A stretch of DNA of 7,305 nt from Janthinobacterium lividum (GTDB taxonomy: Bacteria > Pseudomonadota > Gammaproteobacteria > Burkholderiales > Burkholderiaceae_D), in NCBI GenBank assembly GCA_945864765.1, contig CAMBDR010000199.1, positions 1 through 7,305 of the forward strand, written 5' to 3'. This document shows positions 1 through 4,839 of this stretch, in pieces (position 1 is the first letter of the stretch; each line of letters begins with the position of its first letter). Under the pieces are notes generated by a model. The model searched no databases, was not told the DNA's origin, and saw only the letters and a list, made by a program, of their open reading frames with translations. Made by a program: the position numbers and the translations under genes.

Positions 1-629
1 CTTAAATGCGCCACCCGGTCGCGTCGCCCAAAAATCGTTACATGCACACCCAGGCGATGCAAAGCTTGCCCCAGTTCCAGCGCAATAATGCCCGTACCCA
101 CCACCGCCACGCGTTGCGGCAGGTTTTGCCATTCAAATACATCATCACAAATGTGTACGCGCGCACGCGCGGCTTGCAATTCGTCCGGTATCACCGCTGT
201 GGAACCAGTGGCAATCACCACCCGCTGCGCATGCACTTGGGTGTGATCGTCAATTTGCAAGGTATGCGCATCAATGAATTTGGCCCAACCCCGCAGACGA
301 TCCTGCTCGGCAAAGCCTTCAATCGATTCCAACACAAAGCCAACAAAGCGATCCCGCTCGCGCCGCACCCGCGCCAGCACGGCCACGCCGTCAATTCTGG
401 CGGGTTGCGTCATCACGCCAAAACCTGGTGCCGCCTGCACCGCGTGCGCGGCTTCTGCCGCCGCAATCAGCAGCTTACTGGGCATGCAACCCACCCGCGC
501 GCAAGTGGTGCCGTATGGCCCACCTTCAATTAACACCACACGCTTGCCGCTGGCATGGGCTGCGCGGTAGGCCGCCATGCCTGCGCTGCCCGCGCCAATA
601 ATTGCTACGTCAACCTGTAATTGCTGCAT
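1..629 (-). CDS. Dihydrolipoyl dehydrogenase-like FAD/NAD(P) disulfide oxidoreductase, N-terminal part (runs off window)
   Basis: The first 209 codons of a class I pyridine nucleotide-disulfide oxidoreductase are present with no stop; the rest lies beyond position 1. Seen directly: an N-terminal FAD-binding Rossmann motif GAGSAG (residues 12-17) with an acidic residue E35 ending the second strand, a redox-active disulfide CARVGC (C43 and C48, the C-x4-C pattern), an ATGS motif near residue 140, and a second dinucleotide-binding motif GTGIIALELG near residue 180 for NAD(H). Enzymes of this family pass electrons between NAD(H), FAD and a disulfide substrate such as dihydrolipoamide in the cytoplasm. 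The segment GTTCARVGCMPSKLL resembles the Lpd3-like subgroup more than the GGTCLNVGCIPSK form of the pyruvate-dehydrogenase E3. No E2 or lipoyl-domain gene is visible nearby, so the substrate is unknown. The ATG at 629 is set by a strong AAGGAG six bases upstream. Mercuric or glutathione reductase-like members remain possible without the C-terminal half. Confidence 0.88.
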   Translation of the reverse strand, partial: MQQLQVDVAIIGAGSAGMAAYRAAHASGKRVVLIEGGPYGTTCARVGCMPSKLLIAAAEAAHAVQAAPGFGVMTQPARIDGVAVLARVRRERDRFVGFVLESIEGFAEQDRLRGWAKFIDAHTLQIDDHTQVHAQRVVIATGSTAVIPDELQAARARVHICDDVFEWQNLPQRVAVVGTGIIALELGQALHRLGVHVTIFGRRDRVAHL

Positions 630-635
630 GCCAGA

Positions 636-641
636 CTCCTT
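636..641 (-). promoter_or_regulatory. Ribosome-binding site of the flavoprotein gene
   Basis: The minus strand reads AAGGAG six bases before the ATG at 629. It is a near-perfect Shine-Dalgarno and fixes the start of the partial flavoprotein gene, which would otherwise be uncertain because the gene is cut by the window. Confidence 0.8.
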
Positions 642-667
642 CTCCAAATCTCGTTTCGCCAAGTCGG

Positions 668-696
668 ATCACAATTGCTTTCAACCGCTATTTCAA
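668..696 (-). promoter_or_regulatory. Possible weak sigma70-type promoter built from the 12-bp repeat
   Basis: On the minus strand a TTGAAA hexamer (696-691, five of six matches to TTGACA), supplied by a repeat unit, is followed after exactly 17 bases by TGTGAT (673-668, four of six matches to TATAAT). A start near 661 would give a leader of about 30 nt for the flavoprotein gene. The -10 lacks the highly conserved second-position A, so this is a suggestion only. Read-through from the phosphoribosyltransferase gene is the alternative. Confidence 0.2.
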
Positions 697-723
697 CCGC
701 TATTTCAACCGCTATTTCAACTA
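679..723 (-). repeat. 12-bp tandem repeat, three perfect units plus a shortened one, at the phosphoribosyltransferase stop
   Basis: Three identical 12-bp units (plus strand TTTCAACCGCTA) occupy 679-690, 691-702 and 703-714. A 9-bp version lacking CCG (TTTCAACTA) occupies 715-723 and contains the stop codon of the phosphoribosyltransferase gene. On the coding strand each unit reads TAGCGGTTGAAA. Because 12 is a multiple of three, every unit puts another TAG in the same frame as the gene. The pattern fits replication slippage. The array fills much of the 91-nt gap before the flavoprotein gene. Confidence 0.95.
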
Positions 724-1263
724 TGATTTCGACTCGCCTTTTTTCATCCATGCCGCCAATTGATGCGGCCGCAAGCCATCATACTCTTCAAATGGTTGAT
801 GTATCCATGGATTATGCGGTAAATATTCCAGATAAAAATCAGGCCGCACCGCCGAACAGGCTTTACACCAAATCACCGCCGATTTTACTTCCGTGACCGC
901 CGGAAAATGATCTTGCAAATGCTTTTGCACTTTTTCCAGCGTGATGCCGGAATCGACCAAATCATCCACCAGCAAAACCCGGCCACCCAGCGTTCCCTTG
1001 GTCATGGTGATGTATTTGGCGATATCCATTTCGCCGCGCTTGGTGCCAAATTCTTCGCGATAGGAACTGGTCGATAAAATCGCCAGCGGCACATCAAAAA
1101 TGCGCGAAAACACATCGCCCGGACGCACGCCACCACGCGCCAGACACAAAACCTGGTCAAAATGCCAACCCGATTCATACACCATCAACACCAGCCGCTC
1201 GATCAGGCGATGATACTCTTCCCAATCGACCCATAAATGCTTTTCGTCTGAATTTGTCAGCAT
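721..1263 (-). CDS. Predicted phosphoribosyltransferase (COG2236-like, probable nucleobase salvage)
   Basis: This 180-residue protein is a type I phosphoribosyltransferase by its PRPP-binding signature VLLVDDLVDSGITL (residues 96-109: two hydrophobic positions, the acidic DD pair, then the SGIT phosphate loop). The upstream loop LARGGVRPGD (41-50) matches the pyrophosphate-binding segment. The C-terminal NPWIHQPFEEYD (151-162) is reminiscent of the W-I-x-F-P-W-E hood of xanthine/guanine enzymes but is not identical. The family moves the ribose-phosphate of PRPP onto a base, usually a purine, in the cytoplasm. Lying just after purA suggests purine salvage; the actual base is inferred, not shown. 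The ATG at 1263 has a purine-rich Shine-Dalgarno. A terminator separates it from purA, and its TAG stop lies in a 12-bp tandem repeat. Regulatory non-enzymatic members of the fold exist, though the PRPP loop here looks intact. Confidence 0.9.
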   Translation of the reverse strand: MLTNSDEKHLWVDWEEYHRLIERLVLMVYESGWHFDQVLCLARGGVRPGDVFSRIFDVPLAILSTSSYREEFGTKRGEMDIAKYITMTKGTLGGRVLLVDDLVDSGITLEKVQKHLQDHFPAVTEVKSAVIWCKACSAVRPDFYLEYLPHNPWIHQPFEEYDGLRPHQLAAWMKKGESKS

Positions 1264-1269
1264 GACCCA

Positions 1270-1277
1270 CCACCTCT
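1270..1277 (-). promoter_or_regulatory. Ribosome-binding site of the phosphoribosyltransferase gene
   Basis: The minus strand reads AGAGGTGG six bases before the ATG at 1263. It supports that start and lies only about ten bases past the T-rich tail of the upstream terminator. Confidence 0.7.
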
Positions 1278-1285
1278 CATATTTG

Positions 1286-1326
1286 ATTAAAAACGAAACG
1301 AGCGCACCACTCAGGTGCGCTCGTTT
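1286..1326 (-). terminator. Rho-independent terminator after purA
   Basis: A perfect 13-bp inverted repeat (arms 1296-1308 and 1314-1326, 5-nt loop 1309-1313) has a GC-rich core GAGCGCACC/GGTGCGCTC. Read on the minus strand it is followed by CGTTTTTAAT, giving the T-rich tail of an intrinsic terminator. On the plus strand only TTT then ATAG follows, so the element is directional and serves the purA transcript. It ends the hflX-to-purA block or attenuates transcription into the phosphoribosyltransferase gene. Confidence 0.9.
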
Positions 1327-1346
1327 ATAGACTTGATTTTATATTG

Positions 1347-1407
1347 CTTATTTGACTTATTTATTTGGCTTATTTAAATGGCTTATTTGAATGGCTTATT
1401 TAAATGG
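1347..1407 (-). repeat. 13-bp tandem repeat covering the purA stop codon
   Basis: Four 13-bp units lie end to end at 1395-1407, 1382-1394, 1369-1381 and 1356-1368, followed by a 9-bp remnant at 1347-1355. The coding-strand consensus is CCATTTAAATAAG. The first and third units are identical, the second has one change and the fourth has two. The first unit encodes the last residues of PurA plus its stop (Pro-Phe-Lys-TAA), so the others look like copies of the gene's own tail. Since 13 is not a multiple of three, the copied stops rotate through the frames. The next stop in the purA frame is TAA at 1359-1357. Confidence 0.95.
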
Positions 1408-2700
1408 ATGGCGCAACACAATGGTTTCTTCACGATCCGGGCCAGTCGAAATCATATCAATCGGCACCCCCACCAATTCTTCAATGCGGCGCACATAAGC
1501 CAGCGCCGCTGCGGGTAGTTTTTCCAGTTCTTTGACGCCGACCGTGGTGTCATGCCAACCGGGCATGGTTTCGTAAATCGGTTCGCAATGGGCTGCGTCT
1601 TCTGCACCCACCGGGAAGATATCAACCAGCTTGCCATTGAGACGATAGCCAGTGCAAATTTGCAAGCTATCCAAACCATCCAGCACATCCAGCTTGGTTA
1701 AACACATGCCCGACACGCCATTGATTTGCACCGAACGGCGTAACAGCGCGGCATCAAACCAACCGCAACGGCGTGCGCGCCCGGTAACGGTGCCAAACTC
1801 ATGGCCGACGCTGGACAAATGCTGGCCGACACCGCTTTCGGTTTGCAGTTCCGACGGAAACGGGCCACTACCCACACGCGTGGTGTACGCTTTGGTGATG
1901 CCTAAGACATAATGCAGCATATTCGGGCCAACCCCAGAACCTGCCGCCGCATTGCCCGCCACGCAATTGCTGGAGGTAACATACGGATAAGTGCCGTGAT
2001 CGACATCCAATAAACTGCCTTGCGCGCCTTCAAACAACAGGCTGGCACCCGCTTTATGCGCTGCATACAGGGCGCTGGATACGTCAGCCACCATAGGCGC
2101 TAAGCGCGGCACATAGGCCAAAATTTGATCGAGCGTGGCTTGGTAATCAATCCCTGGCGCTTTCAAGTACTGGGTCAGCACGAAATTATGGTAATCCAGG
2201 TTTTCGCGCAACTTTTCGGCCAGGCGTTTTTCGATTAATAAATCGGCCACCCGAATCGCCCGGCGTGCCACTTTATCTTCATATGTGGGGCCGATGCCTT
2301 TGCCAGTAGTGCCAATTTTGGCCGCACCGCGCGCCGCTTCACGGGCATGATCGAGCGCGAAGTGATACGGCAAAATCACCGGGCAGGCTTCCGATACTTT
2401 CAGGCGCGAAGCCACTTCTACCCCCACCGCTTGCAGCTTGTCGATTTCACGCAATAGATCGGGCACCGAGAGCACTACGCCATTGCCGATGTAGCAGGCC
2501 ACGCCCGCGCGCATGATGCCCGAGGGAATGATTTGCAAAGCGGTTTTTTGGCCGCCGATCACCAAGGTGTGGCCGGCATTATGGCCGCCCTGGAAGCGCA
2601 CCACGCCTTGGGCGTGATCGGTGAGCCAATCCACTACTTTACCTTTGCCTTCATCGCCCCATTGGGTGCCAATGACGACTACATTTTTTGCATTATTCAT
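1396..2700 (-). CDS. purA: Adenylosuccinate synthetase
   Basis: PurA joins IMP and aspartate using GTP to give adenylosuccinate, the committed step from IMP to AMP, in the cytoplasm. The 434-residue product matches the usual family length. Seen directly: the N-terminal loop GTQWGDEGKGK (11-21) with the catalytic aspartate D16, the QGGHNAGHT segment (37-45) with the catalytic histidine H44, GTTGKGIGPTYEDK (130-143) for IMP and phosphate binding, EGAQG (224-228), DHGTYPYVTSSN (234-245), the arginine-rich TGRARRCGW (306-314), TKLDVLDG (335-342) for guanine recognition, and a C-terminal ISTGPDRxET motif. The ATG at 2700 overlaps the hisZ stop as ATGA and has AGGA six bases upstream, so it is preferred to an in-frame TTG at 2727. 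The last codons and the stop lie in a 13-bp tandem repeat, and a strong terminator follows. All key residues are present. Confidence 0.98.
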   Translation of the reverse strand: MNNAKNVVVIGTQWGDEGKGKVVDWLTDHAQGVVRFQGGHNAGHTLVIGGQKTALQIIPSGIMRAGVACYIGNGVVLSVPDLLREIDKLQAVGVEVASRLKVSEACPVILPYHFALDHAREAARGAAKIGTTGKGIGPTYEDKVARRAIRVADLLIEKRLAEKLRENLDYHNFVLTQYLKAPGIDYQATLDQILAYVPRLAPMVADVSSALYAAHKAGASLLFEGAQGSLLDVDHGTYPYVTSSNCVAGNAAAGSGVGPNMLHYVLGITKAYTTRVGSGPFPSELQTESGVGQHLSSVGHEFGTVTGRARRCGWFDAALLRRSVQINGVSGMCLTKLDVLDGLDSLQICTGYRLNGKLVDIFPVGAEDAAHCEPIYETMPGWHDTTVGVKELEKLPAAALAYVRRIEELVGVPIDMISTGPDREETIVLRHPFK

Positions 2701-3893
2701 CTGCGGTCCTGGTTTTTCAAAATCCAATGAGTGCTGCTACCGCTCTCCAGTACCAGCACTCGGTCACAATCAAATTCTTCCTGATCATTTTCATGACCGG
2801 GTAAGCTTTGAATCACAATTTCACCTGCTTGCCGCAGTTCGGCAATTTTTTGCCGTAACGCCGGGTCTTGTCCCCATGGTGCGCGAATTGAAGGCCGACG
2901 TTCGGCACCGGGTAACAGGCGTGCCAATTCGCGTAAATCCATCGAAAACCCGGTAGCGGGGCGAGCACGGCCAAAGGCTTCGCCCACGTGGTCGTAACGG
3001 CCACCGCGCGCCACGGCATTGGGCAAACCCGGCACATATAGGGAGAACATGGCACCGGTTTCATACTGGTAGCCGCGCAAATCGGCCAGGTCGATGGCGA
3101 TACTTACCGCCTGTGGCAACTCAGCCAAGGCTGCCGCCAGGGCCGCCAAATCATCCAGGGCTTGCCGTATACTGGGCAGGGCCGGCAACACTTCGCGCGC
3201 TTGCTGCAATACTTCCAGGCCGCCGTAGAGTTCCGGCAAGGCGAGCAAAGCACGGCGTGTGTTGGCGTCATAATGGGTGGTCAGTTGCGCCAAACTGGCG
3301 CTATCTTTGGCGCGTAAGCTGACATATAAAGCGGCTTCATCCTGCGCAGCTCTGGCATCGGTGGCAATAATGGCGCGCACCACGCCAGCATGGCATAAAT
3401 CCAGCCGCACCTGGCTAAAGCCCGCCAGTGCCAGCGAGGCCACGGCTAATTCTTGAATTTCGAAATCGGCTTCCAGGCCCGCATGGCCAAAAATCTCGCA
3501 ACCAATTTGCAAAGGCTCGCGCGTGGTATGCAAACCCGAGGGGCGGGTGTGTAGCACGCTGCCCGCATAGCACAGCCGCGTGACGCTGGCACGGTTGAGC
3601 AGGTGCGCATCAATGCGCGCCACCTGGGTGGTCATATCGGCACGCAAACCCATGGTGCGGCCGGATAATTGATCAACCAGTTTGAAGGTGCGTAAATCAA
3701 TATCGGAACCCGCGCCCCCACCCGTACCTGCACCAATCAGTAGCGATTCGAGATATTCGAGTAGCGGTGGCGTCACCATTTCGTAGCCGTAGCGACGGAA
3801 TTGATCCAGCAAGGCGCGGCGCAAATCTTCGATCTTGCGCGCTTCCGATGGCAACACATCGGCAATGTTTTCAGGGAGAAGCCAATTTAACAT
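2697..3893 (-). CDS. hisZ: ATP phosphoribosyltransferase regulatory subunit HisZ
   Basis: HisZ is a catalytically inactive paralogue of histidyl-tRNA synthetase. It pairs with the short form of HisG to make active, histidine-sensitive ATP phosphoribosyltransferase, the first step of histidine synthesis. The 398-residue product shows the family start NWLLPENIADVLPSEA, a class II synthetase core with motif-2-like GLRADMTTQVAR (about 82-93), REPLQIGCEIFG (125-136) and the HisRS-like ARGGRYDHVGEAFG (295-308). It lacks the anticodon-binding domain of true HisRS, which separates it from hisS. It implies a short-form hisG elsewhere in the genome. The ATG at 3893 is chosen; an in-frame TTG two codons earlier (3899) would give a start of Met-Pro-Met-Leu. 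Neither has a clear Shine-Dalgarno. The TGA stop overlaps the purA ATG, so translation of the two is probably coupled. Confidence 0.95.
   Translation of the reverse strand: MLNWLLPENIADVLPSEARKIEDLRRALLDQFRRYGYEMVTPPLLEYLESLLIGAGTGGGAGSDIDLRTFKLVDQLSGRTMGLRADMTTQVARIDAHLLNRASVTRLCYAGSVLHTRPSGLHTTREPLQIGCEIFGHAGLEADFEIQELAVASLALAGFSQVRLDLCHAGVVRAIIATDARAAQDEAALYVSLRAKDSASLAQLTTHYDANTRRALLALPELYGGLEVLQQAREVLPALPSIRQALDDLAALAAALAELPQAVSIAIDLADLRGYQYETGAMFSLYVPGLPNAVARGGRYDHVGEAFGRARPATGFSMDLRELARLLPGAERRPSIRAPWGQDPALRQKIAELRQAGEIVIQSLPGHENDQEEFDCDRVLVLESGSSTHWILKNQDRR
2707..2710 (-). promoter_or_regulatory. Ribosome-binding site deciding the purA start
   Basis: AGGA lies inside the end of hisZ, six bases before the ATG at 2700. 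It favours this start over the upstream in-frame TTG at 2727, whose nine extra residues do not match the PurA family N-terminus. Confidence 0.65.
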
Positions 3894-3921
3894 GGGCAAG
3901 ATCGAAATGGGTCAAAACCAA

Positions 3922-3942
3922 CGGCGGCCTTGCGGCCTACCG
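3922..3942 (-). other. Small GC-rich hairpin between hflC and hisZ
   Basis: On the minus strand the RNA could fold as CGG-(TA)-GGCC-GCAA-GGCC-(G)-CCG: a GGCC/GGCC stem closed by a GCAA (GNRA-type) tetraloop and extended by a CGG/CCG pair across a small internal loop. It starts a few bases after the hflC stop. The bases after it (TTGGTTTTGACC) are a poor T-tract, so it is more likely an mRNA-stability or processing element, or chance, than a real terminator. Confidence 0.35.
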
Positions 3943-3945
3943 CGA

Positions 3946-4839
3946 CTATTTTTTCTTGGGTGCAGGCGCACCATTGCTGCCAGACGATTTCAAATAATTG
4001 AAAAAGTCGGAACTCGAATCGACCACCAACACATCATTGTGATTTTTAAAGCTGGCACGATAGGCTTCCAGGCTACGATAAAACTTATAGAACTCGGGAT
4101 TTTGACCAAACGCATTGGCGTAAATTTCACTGGCTTTGGCATCGCCTTCACCGCGTATGGTTTCCGCTTCACGATAGGCACCAGCCAAAATTTCGGTGCG
4201 CTGCTTGTTGGCGTCGGCACGGATTTTTTCCGATTCGGCAAAACCGGTGGAGCGCAATTCGTTGGCCACGCGGGTACGCTCGGCTTTCATCCGGTCATAC
4301 ACCGAATTATTAATCTCGGGCACGTAATCGACCCGCTTCAGGCGTACATCGACGATTTCCACGCCGATTTGCTTGGCTTCGGCCACCACTTTTAAACGAA
4401 TCGCTTCCATCACCTTGCCACGTTCACCGGAAATGACTTCACGCACGGTGCGCTTGGTAATTTCATCATTCAGTGCTGCTTTCACGATTTGCGACATCCG
4501 GTCTTGCGCACGCCGCTCTTCGCCAGTAAAACTGATGAAATATAAACGCGGCTCCACGATATGCCATTTCACATAGGCATCGACCAAAATGTTTTTCTTT
4601 TCTGCCGTGATGAAACGGTCGGCTTCCGATGATTCGATGGTCAGGATGCGCTTGTCCAGGTAGACCACATTTTGCAGGAAGGGCACCTTAAATTGCAAGC
4701 CAGGCTCGCTAATGACGCGCTTGACTTCACCCAAAGTAAACACAATCGCATATTTGCGCTGATCAACAATAAACACGCTTAAGTACATAATGATCAAGAC
4801 CCCAAGCAGGGTGATCAATGAAGGTATGATTCGGTTCAT
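3946..4839 (-). CDS. hflC: HflC, SPFH/prohibitin-family modulator of FtsH protease
   Basis: HflC forms, with HflK, a large membrane-anchored cage that surrounds the AAA protease FtsH and limits or directs its degradation of membrane proteins. The 297-residue product has one N-terminal transmembrane segment (about residues 5-25) followed by the SPFH domain (from about 28, with VDQRKYAIVFTLGEV and EPGLQFKVPFLQ). A helical, charged region rich in Glu, Arg and Ala (about 180-240: RMKAERTRVANELR, AEGYREAE-like repeats and RGEGDAKA) is the part that builds the cage wall. It ends in a low-complexity lysine tail (APAPKKK). It is shorter than the E. coli protein (334), as is common in Betaproteobacteria. 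The ATG overlaps the hflK stop by one base (TAATG), with GGGAG eight bases upstream. The TAG stop is followed by a short spacer before hisZ. Confidence 0.97.
   Translation of the reverse strand: MNRIIPSLITLLGVLIIMYLSVFIVDQRKYAIVFTLGEVKRVISEPGLQFKVPFLQNVVYLDKRILTIESSEADRFITAEKKNILVDAYVKWHIVEPRLYFISFTGEERRAQDRMSQIVKAALNDEITKRTVREVISGERGKVMEAIRLKVVAEAKQIGVEIVDVRLKRVDYVPEINNSVYDRMKAERTRVANELRSTGFAESEKIRADANKQRTEILAGAYREAETIRGEGDAKASEIYANAFGQNPEFYKFYRSLEAYRASFKNHNDVLVVDSSSDFFNYLKSSGSNGAPAPKKK

Noticed and set aside
6..533. 175-codon plus-strand open frame at the left end
   Set aside because: It is antisense to the flavoprotein gene, whose FAD motif, redox disulfide and second nucleotide-binding motif are clear in the minus-strand frame. 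The His/Arg-rich product is a shadow.
621..896. Plus-strand frame with a repeated Ser-Thr-Ala-Ile protein motif
   Set aside because: The apparent protein repeat is only the 12-bp DNA repeat read on the opposite strand, and the remainder overlaps the phosphoribosyltransferase gene.
1296..1326. Bidirectional terminator or riboswitch
   Set aside because: The plus-strand side lacks a T-tract and no plus-strand gene ends there. The leader before the phosphoribosyltransferase gene is too short to hold a known purine or PRPP riboswitch fold.
1347..1407. CRISPR-like or iteron-like array
   Set aside because: The units are directly abutting 13-mers with no spacers, and they include purA codons. There is no cas gene, no replication gene and no DnaA box nearby.
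3922..3942. Rho-independent terminator after hflC
   Set aside because: The stem is short and interrupted, and only a broken T-run (TTGGTTTTG) follows, so it is listed as an unassigned hairpin instead.
3835..4395. 186-codon plus-strand open frame opposite hflC
   Set aside because: It lies antisense to the conserved hflC and the start of hisZ, has no ribosome-binding site or family motif, and its composition mirrors the complement of those genes.
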